This document shows positions 1-7,166 of a DNA stretch of 25,957 nt, one piece after another. Source of the stretch: Fimenecus sp964614605 (lineage in GTDB: Bacteria; Bacillota; Clostridia; Oscillospirales; Acutalibacteraceae); contig CAZTLU010000018.1 in NCBI GenBank assembly GCA_964614605.1, positions 1 to 25,957 of the forward strand, read 5' to 3'. A program made the position numbers and the translations under genes. Under the pieces are notes generated by a model. The model had not been told where the DNA came from. It saw nothing but the letters and a program-made list of their open reading frames with translations, and did not search any database. Position 1 is the stretch's first letter, and each line of letters begins with the position of its first letter.

Positions 1-666
1 CTTGACGATAAGCCTATGGTTTCCGCAGTTGTTAGAGAATTGACCCTTGAGCAACGCTTTGTTAAAAGGGTTATGGATATTTTAATTTCTTCATTTGGTC
101 TTATAATCTGCGGTATTCCAATGATTATCTGTGCAATACTTATCAAAGCAGAAGACGGTGGCCATGTCTTCTTCAAACAAACCCGTGCCACAAAAGGCGG
201 AAAGCTTTTTAAGGTTTATAAATTCCGAACAATGAAAGAAGAAGGAACAGTAAACCGTTCAGTCACATCAAACGATGAGCGTATCACCAAAATCGGTAAG
301 TATTTAAGAAAGTTCCGTATTGATGAGCTTCCGCAACTTTTCAATATCTTAAAGGGTGAAATGAGTGTTGTTGGTCCTCGCCCCGAAATGATTGAAAATG
401 TTGATAAATACACCGAAGAGCTTCCTGAATTCAAATACAGACTTCGTGTTAAGGGCGGTCTTACAGGATACGCACAGATTGCAGGTAAATATAATACTTC
501 ACCAAAAGACAAGTTGGTACTTGACTTAATGTACATTGAGAAATATAGCTTGTGGCTTGATTTTAAGTTGATTATGCAGACTGTTACAGTGTTTTTGAGA
601 GCAAGCGACAGTACAAAGGCGTTCAGCAAAAAAGAGAATATATATCATTTCACACAAAATGATTAA
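1..666 (+). CDS. Polyprenyl-phosphate sugar-phosphate transferase, 5'-truncated by window
   Basis: Bacterial sugar transferase (WcaJ/CpsE/PssY C-terminal domain family), which moves a hexose-1-phosphate from a nucleotide sugar to undecaprenyl phosphate to start exopolysaccharide, capsule or glycan assembly at the inner face of the membrane. The frame is open to the window edge: LDDKP precedes the first Met at 16, and the phrase LTLEQRFVKRVMDI is how the catalytic domain begins in the long, multi-TM family members. I therefore treat the gene as starting upstream. Visible hallmarks are one hydrophobic segment (about residues 23-43 from the Met at 16), KVYKFRTM, RIDELPQLFNILKGEMS, VVGPRP and GLTGYAQIAG. 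A rho-independent terminator follows directly. The sugar specificity cannot be read from the sequence. Confidence 0.9.
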   Translation, partial: LDDKPMVSAVVRELTLEQRFVKRVMDILISSFGLIICGIPMIICAILIKAEDGGHVFFKQTRATKGGKLFKVYKFRTMKEEGTVNRSVTSNDERITKIGKYLRKFRIDELPQLFNILKGEMSVVGPRPEMIENVDKYTEELPEFKYRLRVKGGLTGYAQIAGKYNTSPKDKLVLDLMYIEKYSLWLDFKLIMQTVTVFLRASDSTKAFSKKENIYHFTQND

Positions 667-670
667 ACTA

Positions 671-700
671 AATCCCGTAAGCTTTCTTACGGGATTTTTT
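671..700 (+). terminator. Rho-independent terminator after sugar transferase
   Basis: Perfect 11-bp stem (AATCCCGTAAG at 671-681 with CTTACGGGATT at 686-696), 4-nt loop and a T-run. It lies 5 nt after the stop codon and separates the glycan gene from the next operon. Confidence 0.92.
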
Positions 701-723
701 ATCAAATAAAAGATATCAAACTG

Positions 724-752
724 TTGTTTATAAGTATTATTTGTGATATACT
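724..752 (+). promoter_or_regulatory. Sigma-A type promoter for the 783-5961 operon
   Basis: TTGTTT (724-729), 17-nt spacer and TATACT (747-752), with a TG dinucleotide one base upstream of the -10 (extended -10). It lies just after the upstream terminator and about 30 nt before the first start codon. No other promoter of this quality was noticed before the folate genes, so it probably drives the whole unit. Confidence 0.65.
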
Positions 753-782
753 AATCGCATATATATTTTTTTTGGTGTTGTT

Positions 783-1631
783 ATGAGTAAAAATAAAAAT
801 CTATTTGAAAAATCTACCCGCGATAAAGGGAATTTTAAATATTTCATAATCGCTTTCGGTGCATTTGTATTAGTGCTTGGCTTGCTATCCGTGTTTCTTT
901 TTATGTATTCTATCGATTTCGATTTCAACAATTTTGTTGATAAGCCTGAAGAAGAAACAACCGAGTCCACAGAAAGCACAACAGAACCCGTGTATTCCGT
1001 GAACTCTCTTACTGGAAAATCAACGGTGCTTTTTGTGTGCGCCGACAGTAAAGATGAGTTTGATTTTGCCTTTACCGTTGAGTGTGATTTTAACAGTAAA
1101 GCAATGAGGGTTAAGTGCGTTGATGCAGCATCAAAAATTACCCTTAACGGCAAATCATTAACTTGTGGTGAGATTTATAAAAATCAGTCAATAAATGAGC
1201 TTAAATCTGCCTTCCGAGAAAGTTTTGAAATCAATGTTGATAAATATTTTATCTGCGACCGTGCTGGTGCAAAAGAAATTCTCTCACTTTTTGACGGCAT
1301 TACTATAAATGTTGCAGAAAATATAGATTATGATTCCAATGATATAAGCCTTGAACTTAACAAGGGTGAGCAAACTGTTTCGGGTGCATACACACTAAAT
1401 TACTTGCTCATTAGCGACAACTCTACCCGCGAGCAGATTGTATGTGATATTATAAATTCTGTGCTCGTACCTCAATACACTGATAATTCTCAAAGCTTAT
1501 TTACTGATTTTGTGAATGCGGGCAAAACCGATATTTCTGTAATTGACTATTCAGAAAGCATTGAAAATCTCAAAATTTACGCAAATGCAGAAGATAAATT
1601 CTTGCCGACAACAAGTACCGTGAGGGAATAA
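783..1631 (+). CDS. Divergent LytR-CpsA-Psr (LCP)-like membrane protein, catalytic residues lost
   Basis: 282 aa. A short cytoplasmic N-terminus is followed by one TM segment (about residues 19-42), an acidic Glu/Ser/Thr linker (about 54-68), and an extracellular domain that reads like a worn LCP fold. LFVCADSKDEFDFAF sits where LCP enzymes have LxxGsDsR...sDt. INVDKYFICDRAGAKEILSLF and ITINV match the central LCP region, and LNKGEQTVSGAYTLNYLLI matches the L.kG.q.LnG.qAL.y.R.R motif. LCP proteins transfer undecaprenyl-linked glycans to peptidoglycan, but here the SDSR, SIPRD and RxR residues are replaced, so enzymatic activity is doubtful. A binding or scaffold role is inference. It is the first gene of the operon and lies 1 nt from the transglutaminase-like gene. 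The SD is weak (GGTG, 774-777). Confidence 0.6.
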   Translation: MSKNKNLFEKSTRDKGNFKYFIIAFGAFVLVLGLLSVFLFMYSIDFDFNNFVDKPEEETTESTESTTEPVYSVNSLTGKSTVLFVCADSKDEFDFAFTVECDFNSKAMRVKCVDAASKITLNGKSLTCGEIYKNQSINELKSAFRESFEINVDKYFICDRAGAKEILSLFDGITINVAENIDYDSNDISLELNKGEQTVSGAYTLNYLLISDNSTREQIVCDIINSVLVPQYTDNSQSLFTDFVNAGKTDISVIDYSESIENLKIYANAEDKFLPTTSTVRE

Positions 1632-1632
1632 T

Positions 1633-2817
1633 ATGAAACGAAAAATATCAATGTTTATAGTAATTCTCTTTGCGGTATTTATGGTATTCGGTGGTGTTTT
1701 TGTTGCAAAGTTTGAAGAATTCATTGATTGGAAGCAAATTCACGATGACAGAATTACCGAGCAAGAACAGATTGACTTTGAAAATCAGCTTGGCACAAAA
1801 ACATTCTATTATTATAATAGCCTGAATAGTGAGCAAAAGCAGGTCTATATAATGATTTATTCAATGCTCAATAACTTTTCAGAGTCCAGAAGACTTGAAA
1901 TTCCTCAAGAAGAGCTTCAGGATATTCTTATCGCGGTTCTTTATGATAATTCGGAACTGTTCTGGGTGGCCGCAAATTACCGATTTTTAGATTATGAAGA
2001 CTCGGTGGAATTTATTCCCGTCTACCGTTTTACTGAAGAAGAAGCCAAACGGATATCAAATGAATTAGACGAAAAAATAAACGAAATTATTGAAGGTTCT
2101 GAAGTTTTTGGTACTGATTATGAAAAAGAGCTGTATTTTCATAACTACATATGCGAAAATGTTGTTTATGATGAAGCAACTATGGTAAAATCAGGAGGAT
2201 ACGGTGACACTGCGTATAGTGCTTTGCTTGATGGTAAGTCAATCTGCGAGGGCTATTCCCGCGCAATGCAGGTGCTTCTTGATAGAGCGGGAATTGACAA
2301 TTATCTCGTAGTAGGCGATGGTAAAACCGAAGAGGGCACAGAACCGCATATGTGGAATATCGTTGAAATTGATGGTAAAAACTATCATCTTGATGCTACA
2401 TGGAATGATACGGGAAATGAAACTGATTACAGTTATATGTATTTTAATGTAACAGATGAATTTATTTCACGCGACCATTTTAATATTGAGCCTGCCGAGA
2501 ACAACTGCGTATATATGAACTCAAATTATTTTGTAATGAATAATCTGTATGTTGAAAGCTTCAAGAATTACAGCTCTCTTATTTCTCCGGTAGCTGAAGC
2601 ACTGAAAAATAGTAGTGATAATACCGTTGAAATACTTTTCGCTAATGAAGATGAACTTACAAAAGCAGTTACAGAGCTTGAAAATAATAATTATAAGTTT
2701 TTTGACTTCGTGGACGATGTTGTTGAAATGAGTGGCAGGAATTTACGGAAAGATGAAATCGAATATTATACATTTGATGGATACGATTACTTATGTTTAA
2801 TTTTTAAAGAAGGTTGA
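1633..2817 (+). CDS. Membrane-anchored transglutaminase-like (Transglut_core) protein
   Basis: 394 aa. An N-terminal hydrophobic anchor (about residues 5-26) exposes the rest outside the membrane. A transglutaminase/papain-like core lies at about 160-260 with the full Cys-His-Asp triad: C205 in SICEGYSRAMQ, H239 in PHMWNIV and D254 in LDATWND. The family includes bacterial cysteine peptidases and amide-hydrolases at the cell surface; true protein cross-linking is not implied. The C-terminal ~120 aa is unrecognised. It starts 1 nt after the LCP-like gene stop and 4 nt precede folE, so it is transcribed with both. Together with the LCP-like gene it forms a small envelope pair in front of the folate genes. 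Confidence 0.85.
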   Translation: MKRKISMFIVILFAVFMVFGGVFVAKFEEFIDWKQIHDDRITEQEQIDFENQLGTKTFYYYNSLNSEQKQVYIMIYSMLNNFSESRRLEIPQEELQDILIAVLYDNSELFWVAANYRFLDYEDSVEFIPVYRFTEEEAKRISNELDEKINEIIEGSEVFGTDYEKELYFHNYICENVVYDEATMVKSGGYGDTAYSALLDGKSICEGYSRAMQVLLDRAGIDNYLVVGDGKTEEGTEPHMWNIVEIDGKNYHLDATWNDTGNETDYSYMYFNVTDEFISRDHFNIEPAENNCVYMNSNYFVMNNLYVESFKNYSSLISPVAEALKNSSDNTVEILFANEDELTKAVTELENNNYKFFDFVDDVVEMSGRNLRKDEIEYYTFDGYDYLCLIFKEG

Positions 2818-2821
2818 TAAA

Positions 2822-3385
2822 ATGGATAAAGAAAGAATTGAACGGGCATTCCGCGAAATTTTAATAGCAATAGGTGAAGACCCCGACCGCGAGGGCTTGG
2901 TTGAAACACCAAAACGCGTTGCTAATATGTATGAAGAAATCTTTTCAGGGCTTAACGAAAATCCCGAAAAGCATCTTAAAATGTTCCGTGAGGGTCAAAG
3001 TGACGAAATCGTAATTGTACGCGATATTCCTATGTATTCAATGTGTGAACATCATTTCTTACCTTTTGTCGGTAAAGCACATATTGCATATATTCCAAAT
3101 GACGATGGCCTTGTAATTGGACTTTCAAAGCTTGCAAGAATCGTCAATAGTTATGCGCGTCGTCCACAGCTTCAGGAAAGACTTACTGCGCAGATAGCTG
3201 ATTTCATTCAAAAGGAAATGAACCCCAAGGGGGTGGCAGTTGTTATTGAGGCTGAGCATCTTTGTATGACAATGCGCGGAATAAGAGCAGCAGGCTCACA
3301 AACACGCACTTCAGCACTTCGAGGATGGATAAGAAAGGACGCACGAACAAGAGCCGAGGTAATGACTCTGTTGGGAACAAAATAA
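2822..3385 (+). CDS. folE: GTP cyclohydrolase I
   Basis: 187 aa, usual length for the type IA enzyme. It converts GTP to 7,8-dihydroneopterin triphosphate, the first step of tetrahydrofolate synthesis, in the cytoplasm. Zinc ligands are visible as C75 and H78 (SMCEHHFLPF) and C148 (HLCMTMRG). The GLSKLARIV and ARRPQLQERLT blocks are also intact, as is the QTRTSALRG C-terminal motif. It starts 4 nt after the transglutaminase-like gene, and its stop codon overlaps the folP start by one base (TAATG), which suggests translational coupling. Confidence 0.97.
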   Translation: MDKERIERAFREILIAIGEDPDREGLVETPKRVANMYEEIFSGLNENPEKHLKMFREGQSDEIVIVRDIPMYSMCEHHFLPFVGKAHIAYIPNDDGLVIGLSKLARIVNSYARRPQLQERLTAQIADFIQKEMNPKGVAVVIEAEHLCMTMRGIRAAGSQTRTSALRGWIRKDARTRAEVMTLLGTK

Positions 3386-4209
3386 TGTTTTCAGGTAAAA
3401 ATTTTAATTTTTCTCTCGGGAAAAAGACTTATATAATGGGTATTCTCAATGTGACCGCCGATTCTTTTTTTGACGGAGGATTATATAATTCTCCCGAAAA
3501 AGCTCTTGGGCACGCAAAAAAGATGCTACAAGATGGTGCAGATGTAATCGATATCGGCGCTCAATCAACTCGCCCTGGAAGCATTCAGCTTTCAGCAGAC
3601 GAGGAATTGAATATCATCAAAAATTATCTTCCTATGCTTTATAATGAAACAGGAGCAATAATTTCAGTTGATACCTTTTATCCGCAGGTGGCAGAATATG
3701 CTCTCAATAACGGCGCGTCTATAATTAACGATGTAAGCGGCGTGTTCAACAAGGATATGGCAAAGCTTGTCCGCGATTATAACTGCGGTTGGGTAATAAT
3801 GCACACCGGTGGCGGTGACGCACAAATAGTACCCGAATACAAAACATCAATTACCGAAGATGTAATTTCGTTTTTCAACGATATGCTCACAAAATGCAGT
3901 GAATTCGGCATTAGCAAAAATCAGATTATGCTTGATATGGGTATAGGCTTCGGAAAAACGAATGAACAGAATATTGAACTTGTTAAGAATATAAATAATC
4001 TAAAAATAAAAGATATCGCATTACTCACTGCTTTGTCATCAAAGCGTGTAGTGGCAAACGCTACAGGTGTTGACGGCTATGACAGAGTTTACGGCACAAT
4101 TGCCGCGGATGTGTTGGCAATAGCAGGGGGTACTGATTTTATAAGAGTGCATAATGTTAAAGAAAATGTGTTGGCGGCGAAAATGGCTGACGCGGTGGTA
4201 AGAGGTTGA
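3385..4209 (+). CDS. folP: Dihydropteroate synthase (divergent active-site loops)
   Basis: 274 aa from the ATG at 3385. The frame is open further upstream (to an ATG at 3262), but that would add 41 non-family residues inside folE; 3385 gives the normal N-terminus and a TAATG overlap with folE. It joins p-aminobenzoate to hydroxymethyl-dihydropterin pyrophosphate and is the sulfonamide target family. Conserved: IMGILNV with N22, TRPG (R63), SVDT (D96), N115, LDMGIGFGK (D184), K220 and RVH (R254, H256). Unusual: the NVTPDSFSDGG loop reads NVTADSFFDGG, and the SRK motif reads SSK, so the Arg is replaced by Ser. Function is assigned with confidence because of the surrounding fol genes. Confidence 0.93.
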   Translation: MFSGKNFNFSLGKKTYIMGILNVTADSFFDGGLYNSPEKALGHAKKMLQDGADVIDIGAQSTRPGSIQLSADEELNIIKNYLPMLYNETGAIISVDTFYPQVAEYALNNGASIINDVSGVFNKDMAKLVRDYNCGWVIMHTGGGDAQIVPEYKTSITEDVISFFNDMLTKCSEFGISKNQIMLDMGIGFGKTNEQNIELVKNINNLKIKDIALLTALSSKRVVANATGVDGYDRVYGTIAADVLAIAGGTDFIRVHNVKENVLAAKMADAVVRG

Positions 4210-4210
4210 A

Positions 4211-4570
4211 ATGGATAAAATAATTGTTAAGGATTTAAAGCTTTTCTGCTATCACGGGGTTAATCCCGAAGAAAAGGTTGACGGGCAGAATTTTGTATTT
4301 GATATAGAGGCGGGCGTTGACTTGTCAGCTCCTTGTGCAACTGACAATGTTGATGATACTGTAAGCTATGCCAAAATCATTAAATCAGTTCGTAGAGTAG
4401 CACAAAGTGAAAAGAATGATTTGCTTGAAAGAGTGGCACAGCGTGTAGCAGATGCTCTTTTTGAGGAATTTCCCAAAATACAAACCTTAAAAATTCTTCT
4501 CAAAAAGCCTGAAGCACCAATTAAAGCCGATTTTTCTTATGTGGCAGTAGAGATTGAGAGGATAAGATAA
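4211..4570 (+). CDS. folB: Dihydroneopterin aldolase
   Basis: 119 aa, typical length. It cleaves 7,8-dihydroneopterin to 6-hydroxymethyl-dihydropterin and glycolaldehyde in the folate pathway. The family signatures are present: FCYHGVNPEEK (with the substrate-binding Glu), DDTVSYAKI with the conserved Tyr, and the catalytic-lysine block LLKKPEAPI. One base separates it from folP, with AGAGG as SD inside the folP end. Its stop overlaps the folK start by one base. Confidence 0.96.
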   Translation: MDKIIVKDLKLFCYHGVNPEEKVDGQNFVFDIEAGVDLSAPCATDNVDDTVSYAKIIKSVRRVAQSEKNDLLERVAQRVADALFEEFPKIQTLKILLKKPEAPIKADFSYVAVEIERIR

Positions 4571-5067
4571 TGAAAGCATATTTGGGTATAGGCACAAATA
4601 TAGGTGTCAGAATGCAGAACCTTTTTGACGCTATTGATGCAATCAACCTTTTACCGCTTACAAAAGTTACACAGTGTTCAAATGTATATGAAACAGACCC
4701 TGTGGGCTATGCCGACCAGAGTGACTTTTTGAATATTGTGGTTGAGGTCGAAACGAAGCTTACTTCGGATAATCTTCTCGGTGCCGCATTAGGCATTGAA
4801 GCAGGTCTTGGCAGAGTAAGAACAATAAAAAACGGTCCTCGCATAATTGATATCGATTTACTTTTATATGAAAATGAGGTTAAGAACACAGATACACTTG
4901 TTTTGCCTCATCCTCGAATGATGGAGAGGGATTTCGTTCTCAAACCATTGCTCGATATTGATTTTAATAATGATTTGATAAGTAAAAAAGATGTTGAAAA
5001 CGCGCTTATAGGCAGCGGAGTCAGATTTTTCTGTTCAAAAGAACAGTTCGATTCTCATATAAAATAA
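4570..5067 (+). CDS. folK: HPPK, 6-hydroxymethyl-dihydropterin pyrophosphokinase
   Basis: 165 aa, normal for a stand-alone HPPK. It transfers pyrophosphate from ATP to hydroxymethyl-dihydropterin, making the FolP substrate. Motifs: YLGIGTNIG at the N-terminus, YETDPVG, DFLNIVVEV, the GRVRTIKNGPRIIDIDLLLY signature with the metal-binding Asp pair, and LPHPRMMERDFVLKPL. It completes the folE-P-B-K set. No folC, folA or pab genes are in the window, so the last steps and the p-aminobenzoate supply must be encoded elsewhere or fed. Confidence 0.96.
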   Translation: MKAYLGIGTNIGVRMQNLFDAIDAINLLPLTKVTQCSNVYETDPVGYADQSDFLNIVVEVETKLTSDNLLGAALGIEAGLGRVRTIKNGPRIIDIDLLLYENEVKNTDTLVLPHPRMMERDFVLKPLLDIDFNNDLISKKDVENALIGSGVRFFCSKEQFDSHIK

Positions 5068-5085
5068 ATTTGTTCAGGGTGGTTT

Positions 5086-5961
5086 ATGAATTATATAATA
5101 ATGGATTTAGAGTGGAACAATTCTTATATGAAGTCCGCTGAAAAGTTTATAAATGAAATAATTGAAATTGGCGCAGTTAAGCTTGATGCAGATTTAAATA
5201 CGGTTGATACTTTTTCAGAGCTGATTAAACCCGTGGTGTCAAAAAAACTTCGTTCACGAATTAAAAATCTTACACATATCACAAATGAAGAGGTGCGTAA
5301 CGGTCGGCCTTTTTCACAAGTCATCAAAGAATTTGCAGATTGGGTGGGTGAGGATGCCCTCATAATGACTTGGGGAGATACTGATATCCGCACACTGCAA
5401 ACAAATTTCAAATATTTTCTCAATATAAAAAATATTGAATTTATAGAAAAATATGCAGATTTGCAGAAGTTTTGCCAATGCTTTATAAATATGGAAAATA
5501 TACAGCAGGCAGGTCTTTCTTATGCGGCAGGGTGTCTTGAGATTGACCCCGAGAAGTATCCTCATCACAGAGCTCTCGACGATAGTCTTTTGAGTGCGGA
5601 ATGTTTCAAAAAGGTGTTTAATGCCGATAAGCTTGCCGAGTTTATTAAGGCTTGTGATAAGGATTTCTATGCCCGTCTTGATTTCAAACCCTATGTAATC
5701 AAGGATAAAAACGACCCGCTTATCGACAAAAATCTCTTTAATTGTTACTGTGACATCTGTGGCGGTAAGGTTGAGGTTAAGAAAAAGTGGAAGTTTATGA
5801 ATCAATCGTTCAGAGGCATCTTCTTCTGCCCTAACTGTAATCGGGAATTCAGAGTAAATCTTCGTGTTAAGAAGTTTTATGACAGACTTGATATAAAGCG
5901 CAATTACAGTGAAATCATACATACGCAGGAAAATGCAGACAAAAAAGAACCGACAGCTTAA
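5086..5961 (+). CDS. DEDDh 3'-5' exonuclease with C-terminal zinc ribbon
   Basis: 291 aa. The N-terminal ~190 aa is an RNase T/DnaQ-like (KapD/ERI-1 type) exonuclease: Exo I D7 and E9 in IIMDLEW, the INEIIEIGAVKLD strand, LTHITNEEV, Exo II around TWGDTDIRTL, and Exo IIIh HHRALDDSLL. The C-terminal part carries C222-x2-C225 and C248-x2-C251, a four-cysteine zinc-ribbon spacing. Substrate (RNA or DNA) is not decidable. It follows folK by 18 nt with a GGTGG SD, so it is probably the last gene of the folate operon, with no obvious metabolic link. Its stop codon lies inside the shared terminator hairpin. Confidence 0.88.
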   Translation: MNYIIMDLEWNNSYMKSAEKFINEIIEIGAVKLDADLNTVDTFSELIKPVVSKKLRSRIKNLTHITNEEVRNGRPFSQVIKEFADWVGEDALIMTWGDTDIRTLQTNFKYFLNIKNIEFIEKYADLQKFCQCFINMENIQQAGLSYAAGCLEIDPEKYPHHRALDDSLLSAECFKKVFNADKLAEFIKACDKDFYARLDFKPYVIKDKNDPLIDKNLFNCYCDICGGKVEVKKKWKFMNQSFRGIFFCPNCNREFRVNLRVKKFYDRLDIKRNYSEIIHTQENADKKEPTA

Positions 5962-5977
5962 TTGCTATCGGTTCTTT
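5944..5977. terminator. Bidirectional terminator shared by exonuclease and serA
   Basis: 14-nt arms (5944-5957 and 5964-5977) around a 6-nt loop, read by both convergent genes. On the - strand the one imperfect position becomes a G-U wobble and the hairpin is followed by six T, so termination of serA should be the stronger direction. On the + strand the same position is a C-A mismatch and only a short T-tract follows. The left arm covers the last codons of the exonuclease. Confidence 0.75.
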
Positions 5978-5990
5978 GCTTATATTAAGA

Positions 5991-7154
5991 TTATTTCAAA
6001 ACTCTAATTCTGATAATTCCGCTTATTTTCTTGAGCGCCTCAATTGCTTCGGGTGAGGGCTCTGTATCGGTTTCAACAATTGTGTAAGCGTATTCGCCCT
6101 TTGACTTGTTAACCATATTGTCGATGTTTACATCTTCGTTAGCGAATGCAGATGTAATTTTGCTTACAATTCCGGCAATGTTTTTATGGGCAATGGTAAG
6201 TCTGTGTTTGTCGCTTGCAGGTAATGAAATTGCAGGGAAGTTAACGGAATTTACAATATTTCCGTTTTCAAGGAAATCTGCAATCTGGTCTACTGCCATA
6301 ATTGCACAGTTGTCTTCTGATTCAGGAGTTGATGCGCCAAGGTGTGGGATTGCAATAACTCCGGGGGCACCTATAACTGCATCATTGGGGAAGTCTGTCA
6401 CATAAGCTGAAACCTTACCATTCTGTAAAGCCTCAAGGATGTCGTTTGTATCAACAAGCTCGCCGCGGGCAAAGTTGAGAATACGAACCGCATCTTTCAT
6501 TTGAGTGATTGAATTTTTATTCACCAGACCTCTGGTATCGTTGTTGAGGGGTACATGCAGAGAAATGTAATCTGAATTTGTAATAATGTCATTTAAATCA
6601 TCTGTGAATTTAACATGATGATTAAGATTTATACTCTGTTTTACTGAAAGATAGGGGTCGTAGCCGATAACCTTCATTCCAAGAGCCGCAGCAGTGTTAG
6701 CAACAAGAATACCAATTGCACCAAGACCTACAACACCCAAGGTTTTGCCAAGAATTTCGGGGCCTGCAAAAGCGCTCTTGCCTTTCTCAACATCCTTTGG
6801 TACTGTGTCACCGTTGCCCTTAAGTGTTTTCGCCCATTCAATAGCGGGAATAACCTTTCTTGAAGAGAGTAAAAGTCCTGCGATAACAAGCTCCTTAACT
6901 GCGTTTGCATTTGCACCGGGAGTGTTGAATACAATAATTCCGTCTTCACTGCATTTATCAACAGGTATGTTGTTAACGCCTGCGCCTGCACGGGCGATTG
7001 CAAGGGTGTTTTCGCTCAATGCCATATCGTGCATTGAAGCTGAACGCACAAGAATTGCGTCGGGAGCTTCTGCGTTGGTTGAACAATTATATTGGTTGCC
7101 GAAACGGCAAAGTCCTGTTTCAGAAATTTTATTGAGTGTAAGTATGTTGTACAT
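5991..7154 (-). CDS. serA: D-3-phosphoglycerate dehydrogenase with ACT domain
   Basis: 387 aa, the short bacterial type. NAD-dependent oxidation of 3-phosphoglycerate to 3-phosphohydroxypyruvate is the first step of serine synthesis. The Rossmann motif GLGAIG is at 143-148, catalytic R230 in LNFARGELVDT and H271 in PHLGAST; the last ~75 aa form an ACT domain (HKNIAGIVSKITSAF...), usually the serine feedback site. The DVFE segment that holds the catalytic Glu in many D-2-hydroxyacid dehydrogenases reads TDFP here; I believe this is a subfamily trait rather than damage. It starts 12 nt after serC with AAGGAG overlapping the serC stop, so the two are co-transcribed. Confidence 0.93.
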   Translation of the reverse strand: MYNILTLNKISETGLCRFGNQYNCSTNAEAPDAILVRSASMHDMALSENTLAIARAGAGVNNIPVDKCSEDGIIVFNTPGANANAVKELVIAGLLLSSRKVIPAIEWAKTLKGNGDTVPKDVEKGKSAFAGPEILGKTLGVVGLGAIGILVANTAAALGMKVIGYDPYLSVKQSINLNHHVKFTDDLNDIITNSDYISLHVPLNNDTRGLVNKNSITQMKDAVRILNFARGELVDTNDILEALQNGKVSAYVTDFPNDAVIGAPGVIAIPHLGASTPESEDNCAIMAVDQIADFLENGNIVNSVNFPAISLPASDKHRLTIAHKNIAGIVSKITSAFANEDVNIDNMVNKSKGEYAYTIVETDTEPSPEAIEALKKISGIIRIRVLK

Positions 7155-7166
7155 AATAATTACTCC

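Noticed and set aside
3262..3384. Longer N-terminus for folP
   Set aside because: The extra 41 residues overlap folE and do not resemble DHPS; the TAATG start at 3385 gives the standard beginning.
5314..5922. 202-codon open frame on the - strand opposite the exonuclease gene
   Set aside because: It is fully antisense to a gene with clear DEDDh and zinc-ribbon motifs, has no SD and no recognisable domain; a codon-bias shadow.
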